A program made the translations under genes and the position numbers. From Anaerolineales bacterium (GTDB lineage: Bacteria; Chloroflexota; Anaerolineae; Aggregatilineales; UBA2796), in contig JABTTZ010000002.1 of the NCBI GenBank assembly GCA_015075625.1, forward strand, positions 62,001 to 126,000: a DNA stretch of 64,000 bases, written 5' to 3'. Positions 43,198 to 51,503 of this stretch are shown in pieces. Position 1 is the stretch's first letter; every line of letters begins with the position of its first letter. The notes under the pieces are model-generated. The model was not told the origin of the DNA, did no database searches, and was given only the letters and a program-made list of their open reading frames with translations.

Positions 43198-43217
43198 TTT
43201 GTTTCGGGAGGGGCGTT

Positions 43218-44204
43218 ATGGCACGGGCGTTGATCACAGGCGGCACAGGGTTTATTGGGTCGCATCTGGCGCGGACGTTGGTTGCCGCTGGACACAGCGT
43301 GCGCATCCTTCGGCGGGCGTCCTCTCGCCTCGATCTGATTGAGGATTTATCCCTTGATCATGCTCTCGGTGATGTCCTTGATGAAGACTCCCTTCGGCGG
43401 GCGATGGAGGGCTGCCAGTGGGTCTTTCACAGCGCCGCCGTTGCCGATTATTGGCGCTCCCCACGTGTGACGATGTACCTTGTCAATGTGGAAGGGACGC
43501 GCCTTGTCTTTAAAACAGCGAAAGCCGCTGGCGTAGAACGTGTCGTCGTCACCAGCAGTGCGGCGGCAGTGGGCTTGCGAGCGGATGGTACGCCCGCCGA
43601 CGAAAGCGACCCCTTCAACCTCCCCGTCGCCCGCTTTCCCTATGGACATAGCAAGGCGATCAGTGAGGGCGACGCACAGCGGGCAGTAGCAGAGGGGCTG
43701 CCCGTCGTCCTCGTCAACCCCACAGTGGTCTTTGGACCCGGCGACCTCAACCTGATTTCCGGCAGCATGGTTGCTGAATTTGCCCGAGGGGTGATCCCCC
43801 CCTTTTACCCGCCGGGGGCAATCACCGCCATAGATGTCCGTGATGTGGCGCGGGCGCACCTTGCCGCCGCCGAACGCGGGACACCGGGTGAGCGCTACAT
43901 CCTCGGCACGGAGGATATCACCTACAAGGCGCTATTTGCCCTCATTGCCGAGATCGTCGGCAAGCGTCCGCCAATGCTCCCCTTGCCGCGTGTGGTCGCT
44001 CCGCTGCTCAGTCGGGGGGTGAACGCCCTAAAAGCGCTTGGCGCAGCCTTTCCCATTGATGGTAATCAAGTGTGGTTGAGTGCGCAGAATGTCTGTTTTA
44101 ACAGCGCAAAAGCGCGGCAGGTGTTGGGCACTCCGCAGATCACACTTCGCCAAAGCCTCACCGATACCTATGCTTGGTATAAGGAAAAGGGTATGGTGCC
44201 ATAA
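43218..44204 (+). CDS. NAD-dependent epimerase/reductase-like SDR
   Basis: A 328-residue extended SDR starting at ATG 43218 behind GGGAGGGG. The cofactor loop is TGGTGFIGSHLARTL and the Arg-rich end of strand 2 (RILRRASSR) suggests NADP rather than NAD. Active-site residues are in VTSSAAAVG and the YGHSKAISE Tyr-Lys pair. It resembles dihydroflavonol reductase-like and hopanoid-associated sugar epimerase families; substrate uncertain. Expression is probably controlled by the structured leader and copy B of the dispersed element just upstream. Confidence 0.86.
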   Translation: MARALITGGTGFIGSHLARTLVAAGHSVRILRRASSRLDLIEDLSLDHALGDVLDEDSLRRAMEGCQWVFHSAAVADYWRSPRVTMYLVNVEGTRLVFKTAKAAGVERVVVTSSAAAVGLRADGTPADESDPFNLPVARFPYGHSKAISEGDAQRAVAEGLPVVLVNPTVVFGPGDLNLISGSMVAEFARGVIPPFYPPGAITAIDVRDVARAHLAAAERGTPGERYILGTEDITYKALFALIAEIVGKRPPMLPLPRVVAPLLSRGVNALKALGAAFPIDGNQVWLSAQNVCFNSAKARQVLGTPQITLRQSLTDTYAWYKEKGMVP

Positions 44205-44344
44205 AGGGCTGACTCGTTCGTCAGCACGATACCAAAAGATAAAATCATTGCCCCTCTCAGCAAGGAAAGGAGAATGCTGCGGGTGAGCGTTGTCCACTGG
44301 TTATTAAGGGGTTGGTGAGGCTGAACAAGCGCCAAAAGTTTCTC

Positions 44345-44373
44345 TTGACACAAGTCCTTCCCCCTGTTACGAT
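44345..44373 (+). promoter_or_regulatory. Promoter of tRNA-Asn
   Basis: TTGACA (44345-44350) and TACGAT (44368-44373) with an exact 17-bp spacer, 11 bp upstream of the tRNA. Confidence 0.75.
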
Positions 44374-44384
44374 TTAACGTACCT

Positions 44385-44456
44385 TCCGGAGTAGCTCAAT
44401 GGCAGAGCAATCGGCTGTTAACCGATGGGTTGTAGGTTCGAGTCCTACCTCCGGAG
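44385..44456 (+). tRNA. tRNA-Asn (GTT)
   Basis: A full cloverleaf: acceptor TCCGGAG/CTCCGGA, D arm GCTC...GAGC, anticodon stem ATCGG/CCGAT with loop CTGTTAA (anticodon GTT), T arm GTAGG-TTCGAGT-CCTAC and discriminator G. The CCA end is not encoded. Confidence 0.97.
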
Positions 44457-44467
44457 CTATTTTCTCC

Positions 44468-44494
44468 AACTGCCCGTAACCACAGCGGGCAGTT
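44468..44494 (+). terminator. tRNA terminator
   Basis: AACTGCCCG and CGGGCAGTT form a 9-bp stem with a nine-base loop, followed by TTGATTCT, 12 bp after the tRNA. Confidence 0.65.
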
Positions 44495-44520
44495 TGATTC
44501 TGGTCTAAGGTTGTGCCACT

Positions 44521-45780
44521 ATGCAAAATGTTCTAATGCTTACGCCCTACCTTCCCTACCCACCAGTCAGCGGCGGGCGTTCGCGCACCTTCAACCTCAT
44601 CAAACACCTCGCTGGCGAGTTCAAATTCACCCTGCTGTGTTTTGGACGCCCCGAAGAACAGGTTTTTGATCTCTCCTCCCTGCGTGAATTTGCCGATGTG
44701 ATTGTCCTGCCCCGTGCCAGCAGCCCCAGTACACTGAAAGCCGCCTTCCTCAGCCTGACGAACATTCAGCCGATCACGATGAAACTCTACGGATCGCCTG
44801 AATTTCGGGAGACCCTCCGCCAACTGCTGCGCAAACGCCTGTTTGACGCCATTCACATTGAATCCTTCTACATGATGCAGAATCTCCCCTGGGAGTTAAA
44901 CCTGCCCCCTGTGCTGCTTTCTGAACCCGCTATTGAATACATTGCCTGGGGACGCCATGCGCGGGTGGCACAGCCCATCTTGCAGCGTCCGGCAGTTGCC
45001 CTAGAAGCGCTCAAAATGCGTTATTTTGAACCGCAGTGGTGGCGGCGGGCGACGCTCATTGGGGCAATGTCCGAGGTGGACGCCAAGATCATCCGCCAGC
45101 GCGTCCCCGAAAAACCGATTGCGATCACCCCCAACGGTGTAGATGTCGATTACTTCACCCCCCAAACCAGCACCCCCCGCGACCCCGATAACGCTGTGTT
45201 TATGGGCGATTACAAGTACTTCCCCAATACCGATGCCGCCCTCTATTTCATCCGCGAAATCATGCCGCGTATCCGCGCTGAGCGTCCCAATTTCACGCTT
45301 ACGCTGCTTGGCAAAGATCCCACTCCCGAACTGCTTGAAATTGGCACGACAGCCGGATCGGGCGTGAAGGTTGAGGGGCTGGTTGAAGATACCCGTCCCT
45401 ATCTGCTGCGGGCAGCGCTGTTCGTTTGCCCCCTGCGCAGCGGCAGTGGGACGCGCTTTAAACTTTTGGAATCGCTGGCGTGCGGGCTGCCTGTCGTCAG
45501 CACAACATTGGGCGCGGAGGGTCTAGACGCCACGAATGACCGCCATATGATCATTGCCGATACCCCCGATGCCTTCGCCAGTGCCGTGATCCGCCTGTTG
45601 AAATACCCCGATGAGGCAATGCGCCTCGGACGCTACGGGCGGAACTGGGTGAACGAACGCCACTCATGGCGGCGTAGCGCTGCCCTCCTTGCCGATGCCT
45701 ACCACCGCGTCATTGGCAGCGAGGATATGACCATCCCTAGCCCGATGGGGCGGCGGGCGCGGCGGCGCGATGGCACGTAG
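44521..45780 (+). CDS. GT4-type glycosyltransferase
   Basis: A 419-residue GT-B glycosyltransferase. The N-terminal domain opens MLTPYLPYPPVSGGRSRTFNLIKHL, typical of WcaI/RfaB-like enzymes, and the C-terminal domain has ITPNGVDVDYF, VFMGDYKYFPNTDAA, the donor-site VEGLVEDTRPYLLRAALFVCPLRSGSGTRFKLLESLACGLPVVSTTLGAEGL with the conserved Glu. It transfers a nucleotide-activated sugar to a cell-surface glycan or lipid on the cytoplasmic side. The C-terminus is basic (GRRARRRDGT). It stands directly after the tRNA-Asn. Confidence 0.9.
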   Translation: MQNVLMLTPYLPYPPVSGGRSRTFNLIKHLAGEFKFTLLCFGRPEEQVFDLSSLREFADVIVLPRASSPSTLKAAFLSLTNIQPITMKLYGSPEFRETLRQLLRKRLFDAIHIESFYMMQNLPWELNLPPVLLSEPAIEYIAWGRHARVAQPILQRPAVALEALKMRYFEPQWWRRATLIGAMSEVDAKIIRQRVPEKPIAITPNGVDVDYFTPQTSTPRDPDNAVFMGDYKYFPNTDAALYFIREIMPRIRAERPNFTLTLLGKDPTPELLEIGTTAGSGVKVEGLVEDTRPYLLRAALFVCPLRSGSGTRFKLLESLACGLPVVSTTLGAEGLDATNDRHMIIADTPDAFASAVIRLLKYPDEAMRLGRYGRNWVNERHSWRRSAALLADAYHRVIGSEDMTIPSPMGRRARRRDGT

Positions 45781-45799
45781 GACACTTCGCTTCATGATG

Positions 45800-45892
45800 T
45801 TAAGTTAACACCGTTAACTTAACAGTGTTAACGTTTGGCATTGCTTTACAGTGTTAAGTTAATCCTGTAAAGTAAACCGTCCGCGCTATAAT
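45800..45892. promoter_or_regulatory. TTAAC operator array and -10 box
   Basis: TTAAGTTAAC-acc-GTTAACTTAA (45800-45822) is a perfect 10-bp inverted repeat. CAGTGTTAAC follows, then TTTACAG (45845-45851) and CTGTAAA (45865-45871) flanking TGTTAAGTTAAT. A TATAAT sits at 45887-45892. Six or more GTTAA/TTAAC half-sites in about 65 bp suggest cooperative binding by a repressor. It lies between the GT4 gene and dispersed copy C, in the 280-bp gap. Confidence 0.55.
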
Positions 45893-45894
45893 TC

Positions 45895-46060
45895 CCCTAC
45901 AGTATTTTTCAAAGAGATTGACCCCTTAGTGGTTGACAGCGCCGCATATCACAATAAACTTACTGATGGGCTAGGCGGTGGTGATCACGAGGGAAACAAA
46001 CGACGCCCGTCCTTTTTGTAAGAAGGCTGGGTGCCGTCCAACCAGTGGGGGTACTGCAAC
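45895..46060 (+). repeat. Dispersed promoter-RNA element, copy C
   Basis: Matches copy B closely from CCTACAGTATTTTTCAA to GGGTACTGCAAC. The promoter is TTGACA-16 bp-TAAACT. The outer stem GATGGGC/GCCCGTC is perfect; the AAGGGGT arm is degraded. The final bases run directly into the ATG at 46061, so GTGGGGGT within the element is the ribosome site of the next gene. Confidence 0.72.
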
Positions 46061-46951
46061 ATGACCACCGACAGCCTGATCACCATTCGTCCCCTCGCCC
46101 GCCCAGAGGAATTTCACCAAGCGGAAGATGTGCAGCGCAGTGCGTGGCACATGACCGGTGAACGGAGCATTGTTCCTCTCAACATCTTGCTTGCCATTCA
46201 AAAATATGGCGGGTTGGCTGCCGGCGCGTTTGACGAATCGCAGCCAGAACAGCCCATGATCGGATTCGTCCTCGGTTTTTTGGGGTTCACCAGCGGCGGC
46301 GCGATCAAACACTGTTCCCATATGCTTGGCGTGATTCCCACCGCCCAGAAAAGCAATGTGGGCTATCGGCTAAAGGCATTTCAGCGCAGTTATGTCCTCA
46401 AACAGGGTTTGGACTTGATCACCTGGACGTATGACCCGCTGGAAGGGATGAACGCCCGCCTAAACATTGGGAAATTGGGCTGCCTTGCCCGAACCTATCA
46501 CTATAATTTCTATGGCGATTGGGCGGATGGAATTAATCAGGGGTTGGCGACGGATCGTTTTGAGGTGGAGTGGTGGATTCGCTCAGAGCGCGTCGAATCG
46601 CGGGTGGAACGCCGCGGACAGGTTGCCTTTGGAACGCTGGCAGAGGCACAGGGGCGCGGGTATCAAACCATTTTACGGGCTGTGCCGGATAAAGCAGGCA
46701 TTGTTCATCCAGAGACGGATACGATTATGGTAGAGGGCAAAGGGCTAATCGTTGAGATTCCAAGCAGTTTTCAGACAGTGAAACTGGCATCGATGACGGC
46801 GGCGAAAGCATGGCGCGGGGAGACGGCGAAACTCTTTACCACCCTCTTTGCCAAAGGGTACGCCGTCGTTGATTTTGTGCGCGATGAGGTTGGGCGCTGC
46901 AACGCCTATCTGTTGACGCCTACCCCGTCGGAATTTCCGCCGAAGGGGTAG
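46061..46951 (+). CDS. COG3375-type GNAT acetyltransferase
   Basis: A 296-residue protein resembling the predicted acetyltransferases of COG3375: ITIRPLARPEEFHQAEDVQRSAWHM, then MIGFVLGF, SHMLGVIPTAQKSNVGYRLKAFQR with the CoA loop and LDLITWTYDPLEGMNARLNIGKLG. The start ATG 46061 abuts dispersed element C, which supplies promoter and ribosome site; a TTG at 46031 inside the element is unlikely. It overlaps the convergent LysR gene by 32 bp at the 3' end. The acceptor is unknown. Confidence 0.84.
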   Translation: MTTDSLITIRPLARPEEFHQAEDVQRSAWHMTGERSIVPLNILLAIQKYGGLAAGAFDESQPEQPMIGFVLGFLGFTSGGAIKHCSHMLGVIPTAQKSNVGYRLKAFQRSYVLKQGLDLITWTYDPLEGMNARLNIGKLGCLARTYHYNFYGDWADGINQGLATDRFEVEWWIRSERVESRVERRGQVAFGTLAEAQGRGYQTILRAVPDKAGIVHPETDTIMVEGKGLIVEIPSSFQTVKLASMTAAKAWRGETAKLFTTLFAKGYAVVDFVRDEVGRCNAYLLTPTPSEFPPKG

Positions 46952-47861
46952 GTATCTCTAAGTCGAAGTGGGTTGATTCTAATTCGATGATGTCGCGCAC
47001 AACCTGAGCAAAGGATAGCGATGCCGCACAGCGGTATCGGTGACGATGCCAGAGCATCCCTACCGTTCGTCGCAGTGAGGGGTGATCAAAACGTAGGCAG
47101 GATAGAGGGCTGCCTGTGTGCTGTTGGATCACCGATTGCGGCAAAATCGTTGCCAACGAAGTCCGCGAAACGGTGGCGAGCAGAGAGCTAATCGTATTCA
47201 TTTCAAGGCGGATATTGCTGGCAAGCCCCGACTGCGCAGCATAGCTATCCCACAAACGGCGCGTGCAATACGTCTTGGGCAACAGCGCCATCGGCAACCC
47301 CTCAATATCGGCTGGCGTGACATAGTGACATCCCGCAAGGGGATGATTGGCTGAGACAATGATCACTAACCGTTCGGCAAAAAGCGCTTCCCCGTCGATA
47401 TTGGGGGAGGTTACCGGAACAAAGCCTATCCCCAGTTGTAATCTCCCTGAGTGCAACCCCTGTTCAATCTCATTGGCGGGAAGTTCTTCAACAACCATTT
47501 CGATGTTTGGGTAGGACTCCATGAACAGTGAGATGGCTTGCGGGACAAAGTAAGCGTTTACCGTCTGCACCGCCCCCAAACGTATCGACCCGCGCTGTAT
47601 CCCTTGCATCTCCCGCAAGGCGAGATGGGCGGCATCCAATTCATCGAATACATTCCGCGCCCGTCCCAGTAAGATTTCTCCCGCTGCTGTAAGGCGAACC
47701 TGCCGTGATGTGCGATCCAATAGGGGAATTCCTACCTCTTCCTCAAGTTTCTGGATCTGTTGAGATAAGGCGGATTGTGTTACGAACAGTTTCTCTGCTG
47801 CCCGTGTGAAATTTGCTTCGTCGGCAATCAGAGCAAGATAGCGCAGCTGGCGAAGTTCCAT
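46920..47861 (-). CDS. LysR-family transcriptional regulator
   Basis: A 313-residue LTTR: winged HTH at 1-60 (MELRQLRYLALIADEANFTRAAEKLFVTQSALSQQI), linker helix, and two-lobed effector domain from about 90 (GSIRLGAVQTVNAYFVP). It most resembles CynR/CysL-like regulators. It is divergent from the protoglobin gene with 124 bp between, the standard arrangement for a LysR protein and its target, so regulation of the protoglobin is likely. Its 3' end overlaps the convergent acetyltransferase gene by 32 bp. Confidence 0.92.
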   Translation of the reverse strand: MELRQLRYLALIADEANFTRAAEKLFVTQSALSQQIQKLEEEVGIPLLDRTSRQVRLTAAGEILLGRARNVFDELDAAHLALREMQGIQRGSIRLGAVQTVNAYFVPQAISLFMESYPNIEMVVEELPANEIEQGLHSGRLQLGIGFVPVTSPNIDGEALFAERLVIIVSANHPLAGCHYVTPADIEGLPMALLPKTYCTRRLWDSYAAQSGLASNIRLEMNTISSLLATVSRTSLATILPQSVIQQHTGSPLSCLRFDHPSLRRTVGMLWHRHRYRCAASLSFAQVVRDIIELESTHFDLEIPTPSAEIPTG

Positions 47862-47886
47862 GCTTCCTCCATTAGAAACCCTTATT

Positions 47887-47912
47887 CATTCAATTAATTC
47901 CATGAATTGGAC
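47887..47912. promoter_or_regulatory. Candidate LysR binding site
   Basis: TTCA (47889) and TGAA (47903) form a dyad with ATT-rich spacing, fitting the T-N11-A LysR pattern. CAATT...AATTG overlaps it. It lies between the divergent starts. Confidence 0.4.
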
Positions 47913-47985
47913 TTATCATTGGGGCTATTGTAAGCTGATTTCGAGATCAAACGCAAGAGATGTAGGTAAAAAGGTGAGTGTACCG

Positions 47986-48591
47986 ATGACCCAAACCCAA
48001 GCGCCACAGACGACGATTCCCGGTTATACCTATGGACAAGCGAATACAACCGTCTCACCCATTTCCGCCGAGGTATTCGATCTGCTTAAGCAAACGGTGC
48101 TTTTCACAGAGGAAGATGCTGGATACCTTCGGCAAGCTGGTGAAGTGCTACGCGATCAGATTGACCATGTTTTAGATGTGTGGTATGGATTCGTGGGAAG
48201 CCACGCCCATCTGCTCCACTATTTTACGGGCATGGATGGGCAGCCCATTGGCAATTACTTGGGGCGCGTTCGGCAGCGCTTTGCCCAATGGATTCTGGAT
48301 ACATGCAATCGCCCTTACGAGCGCGATTGGCTAAACTATCAGCATGAAATTGGGCTGCGACATCATTCGACAAAAAAGAATCAAACCGATCAGGTTGCCG
48401 CTGTGCCTCTCATTCCCGTGCGCTATTTGCTTGCCTTCATTGTCCCGATCACTGTGACGATAAAACCCTTTTTTGCCAAAAAGGGACACAGGGCAGAGGA
48501 TGTTGAGAAGATGTATGGGGCATGGTTCAAGGCGGTTGTCTTACACGTTATTCTATGGAGCTACCCCTACGTGAAAGAAGGGGAATTTTAG
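47986..48591 (+). CDS. Protoglobin
   Basis: A 201-residue stand-alone globin-sensor-type domain. The F-helix motif HEIGLRHHSTKKNQTDQV contains the proximal His, and the segment LRQAGEVLRDQIDHVLDVWYGFVGSHAHLLHYF is the pre-A/B region of protoglobins. No signalling output domain is attached. It binds haem and small ligands (O2, CO, NO); the cellular role is unsettled. I start at ATG 47986, with GGTGAG upstream; an in-frame GTG at 47974 would add four residues. The LysR gene next door is its probable regulator. Confidence 0.92.
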   Translation: MTQTQAPQTTIPGYTYGQANTTVSPISAEVFDLLKQTVLFTEEDAGYLRQAGEVLRDQIDHVLDVWYGFVGSHAHLLHYFTGMDGQPIGNYLGRVRQRFAQWILDTCNRPYERDWLNYQHEIGLRHHSTKKNQTDQVAAVPLIPVRYLLAFIVPITVTIKPFFAKKGHRAEDVEKMYGAWFKAVVLHVILWSYPYVKEGEF

Positions 48592-48619
48592 GGCAAGTTA
48601 TGTCGGGCGCTGACCCCCC

Positions 48620-49447
48620 TTAGCGCCCGACATAGAGGGGCAGAAAACTGAGCGCGTCGGGGAGTGCGTTGAGCGCAGCACGCTCATCGGGCATCAGATC
48701 GGCATTGGGGGAGCGCCGCAGACGCCGCCCCACCTGATAGGCATCGCGCAGCACTTCAAAGGTGGGCGTTTCCCACCCCGCCGGAATCATTAAGAGCGCC
48801 GCCGCCGCAAGGAGTCGCCCCCCCCCCAACCCTGACCATCCCCCACCGCCAAGCATCGCCGCCGCCTCCCCGCGCATCCCGCCCGCCGCGCCGCCGCTTT
48901 GTTTGTCCAACCGTCCAAAGACGCCGCCAGCAAAACGTTCGATAAAGCCCGCCGCTTGGCTAGGGTTTACCTGATGCGTTTTGGCAAAATCGGCAAGATC
49001 ATCGGGGAGATCGGCGGGCGGTGTTTCTCGTCCGCGCCGTTTTCGTCCGCCCTCTGGCGCTTGGGCTAAGGATGCCGCGAGGGCATCTTCGCCAACACCC
49101 GCCTTCAAAAAAGCCGTTAGCGAGGCGGGTTTGCCACCCTGATAGGCATCCAATGCGGCGTGTTCGCCGTTAAAGCGCAGCCAGAGCGCATCGCGTGGGT
49201 CTCCCTGCTCACTGAGTGCCACTAAAAGAGGGGTAGCGAGTTCCGCTGTGATCTCCCCGATGAGGCGCACCCAGCCAGCGAGAGGGGGGGCAGCGAACAG
49301 CCGCACAAACTCCTTCATCTGAATTGGCGTTCCCGTCCCACCGGGGAAGGGATCATAGGGGGCAAAGCCCGCCGCGCTGAAAACGTGATGGGCGATTTTG
49401 GCAGTGCGTTCTACTGTTTCAGCCCGACAAAGAATGATACTGGGCAT
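48620..49447 (-). CDS. Hypothetical protein with Gly/Ala-rich segment
   Basis: I do not recognise this 275-residue protein. Residues 1-130 form a predicted alpha/beta domain (MPSIILCRAETVERTAKIAHHVFSAAG), a basic linker RKRRGRETPP follows, then a Gly/Met/Ala-rich stretch (GGAAGGMRGEAAAMLGGGG) and a helical C-terminus. Start ATG 49447 has GGAG ten bases upstream. It is 7 bp after the histidine kinase stop, making it the third gene of the regulator-kinase operon, so it may be an effector or target of that system. Confidence 0.65.
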   Translation of the reverse strand: MPSIILCRAETVERTAKIAHHVFSAAGFAPYDPFPGGTGTPIQMKEFVRLFAAPPLAGWVRLIGEITAELATPLLVALSEQGDPRDALWLRFNGEHAALDAYQGGKPASLTAFLKAGVGEDALAASLAQAPEGGRKRRGRETPPADLPDDLADFAKTHQVNPSQAAGFIERFAGGVFGRLDKQSGGAAGGMRGEAAAMLGGGGWSGLGGGRLLAAAALLMIPAGWETPTFEVLRDAYQVGRRLRRSPNADLMPDERAALNALPDALSFLPLYVGR

Positions 49448-49454
49448 TGGTTCA

Positions 49455-51491
49455 TCACTCCGCTTCCTCTGTTGTTGTAAGGGGTAGGGCAAAGACAAAG
49501 GTAGCCCCTTCCCCTAGCTGGCTATGCACCCACAGGCTGCCACCGTGCAGTTCCACCAATTGACGGGAGATTGCCAAGCCTAAGCCCGTCCCCTGATATT
49601 CGCGAATAGGCGAGTTATCGACCTGCCGAAAGGCATCAAAGATCATCGCCTGATATTCACTGGCAATGCCAATCCCTGTATCTTCAACCACAAACACCAT
49701 GTGTTCCCCGTCGGGCAGTTCGGCTGTGCTGAAATCCACCCCTGGCACGGAATCGCCCATCACATCGCCGCCGAGTGTGCGCACAATGGCGATCCGCAAG
49801 CTAATACGCCCCTCGCGGGTGAACTTTACAGCGTTGCTCATCAGGTTGATGACGATCTGGCGCAGGCGGACTTCATCGGCACGGACGAGGGGTAGGGTGT
49901 CGGGGATGATCGCTTCGAGGGCAAGACGCTTCGCTTCGGCAAGGGGGGTGATGTTGGAGAGGACACGGGACATGAGCAGGGGAACATCAATGGCATCGAA
50001 ATGGAGATTCAACCGCCCCGATTCGATCCGTGCCAGATCGAGGACATCGTTGATCAACTCCAGAAGGTGCTGAGCGTTCACATAGACGCGGCGCAAGCGA
50101 TCCGCTTGTTTATCGCTGAGCGCCCCGTACATTCCGCTGAGAACCATCTCGGTATAGCCAAGAATGGCGTTCAGCGGTGTTCGCAGTTCGTGGCTCATCG
50201 TCGCCAAGAACTGGCTTTTCATCTCGTTTGCTTCCAGCGCATCACGGTAAAGACGGGCATTCTCTATGGCAAGGCTCAGGTGGGTGGCAATGCTTTCCAT
50301 CGTCTCCAAGTCTTCAGCATGGAGCGAATTTGGTTTCGCATTTTGGACATCCAGCGTCCCAATGACGCGATCCCCCATGCGCAAGGGGACAACCAATTCG
50401 CAGCCCGCTTCGGGCATCCCCTCAAGGGTCAGGCAGCGGGCATCCTGACTGACATCGGTGATGAGGATGGAGCGTCCGTGAGTGCCAACCCACCCGTTTA
50501 GACTCGTTTCATCCAGCGCCAACACCCCGTTGCGGGGGAGAAGGACACCTTTCTCCGTATAGGATATTTTGATATGGAGGGCATCTTCTTCAATGAGCAT
50601 GACGCTGACGAGGTTGTAGTGAAACAACTGTTGGGCAACCGAGGCAGCTTCCAGGAGCAGCGAATCAAGATCAAGTTTGGAGACGGCTGCTTGTGCTACC
50701 TGTGCGGCTGCCCTCAGACGTTGTGTTTGCTGCCGGAGCGAAAGTAGAAGACGCTGCTGCTCGCCAAGACTCTGGGCAATCCCCCCATAACCTGTTAGAC
50801 CCTGCCCAGGCTCGCCAATGGAAAAGACAGCCAAACGCACCGGGAGCGCGTTTCCGGCGGCGTCTTTCTGCAAGACATCGCCCGCCCACCCCGCCTGAGA
50901 ACGCGATCCGAGGACGATCTCACGGGCAACGCGCTGCTCGTCATCGCCAAAGTAGAGTTCGATCACGGTTTTGCCAATCAATTCGGACGGCTCATCGTAG
51001 CCATACAAGAGCGCTGCCGCCTGATTTGCATAGGTAATTCGCCCATCCAAGCCAGCAACATCAATGGCGACATTGGCGTTTTCCACCAGTTGACGAAAGA
51101 CTTCAGGGCTTGCCGGATAAGAGAGCCGCTCTAAGGCAGCGGCAGCAGCGCGACTGAGGGCGTAAGCCAAGCCAATAATTGCCTCGGAGAGGGGGGAGGG
51201 GTTGAGGAGAAACACCAGCCCATGCACAACGCGATCCACGTTCAAGGGGAATGCCACCTCCCGCCCTTCAGCCGCAACTTGTGGGTGTAGTGTGAGATGG
51301 GCTTCATGGGCAGCGGCGGGCATATCCCCCTCGCCATCCCGTACTTCCTCGCCAAGCCAAAGACGCACCTCGCTCTGATCCCCCATAAGCCAGTGAAGGG
51401 CGTTCGTGAGGGTCTCGGCAAGGGTGTTTACAGTGGGGGCAGTTTCTAGTGCAGTGTGGGCGATTTGGTAGGTTGCCAACCAATCAATCAT
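49455..51491 (-). CDS. Soluble hybrid-input histidine kinase (GAF/PAS-GAF-HisKA-HATPase)
   Basis: A 678-residue cytosolic sensor kinase. An N-terminal GAF-like region (about 1-120) is followed by PAS (FRQLVENANVAIDVAG to about 245), a GAF domain (about 265-415; LFHYNLVSVMLIEEDALHI), HisKA with FLATMSHELRTPLNAILGY and HATPase with NLMSNAVKF, VEDTGIGI, FDAFRQVD and GTGLGL. No membrane helix is seen. It is 12 bp downstream of the response regulator gene, its obvious partner. The signal is unknown, probably a small diffusible ligand via GAF or PAS. Confidence 0.93.
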   Translation of the reverse strand: MIDWLATYQIAHTALETAPTVNTLAETLTNALHWLMGDQSEVRLWLGEEVRDGEGDMPAAAHEAHLTLHPQVAAEGREVAFPLNVDRVVHGLVFLLNPSPLSEAIIGLAYALSRAAAAALERLSYPASPEVFRQLVENANVAIDVAGLDGRITYANQAAALLYGYDEPSELIGKTVIELYFGDDEQRVAREIVLGSRSQAGWAGDVLQKDAAGNALPVRLAVFSIGEPGQGLTGYGGIAQSLGEQQRLLLSLRQQTQRLRAAAQVAQAAVSKLDLDSLLLEAASVAQQLFHYNLVSVMLIEEDALHIKISYTEKGVLLPRNGVLALDETSLNGWVGTHGRSILITDVSQDARCLTLEGMPEAGCELVVPLRMGDRVIGTLDVQNAKPNSLHAEDLETMESIATHLSLAIENARLYRDALEANEMKSQFLATMSHELRTPLNAILGYTEMVLSGMYGALSDKQADRLRRVYVNAQHLLELINDVLDLARIESGRLNLHFDAIDVPLLMSRVLSNITPLAEAKRLALEAIIPDTLPLVRADEVRLRQIVINLMSNAVKFTREGRISLRIAIVRTLGGDVMGDSVPGVDFSTAELPDGEHMVFVVEDTGIGIASEYQAMIFDAFRQVDNSPIREYQGTGLGLAISRQLVELHGGSLWVHSQLGEGATFVFALPLTTTEEAE

Positions 51492-51503
51492 AGAGTTTCT
51501 TCT

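Noticed and set aside
46031-46060. An upstream TTG start for the COG3375 acetyltransferase.
   Set aside because: It lies inside the hairpin of repeated element C, while the ATG at 46061 has a well-spaced ribosome site.
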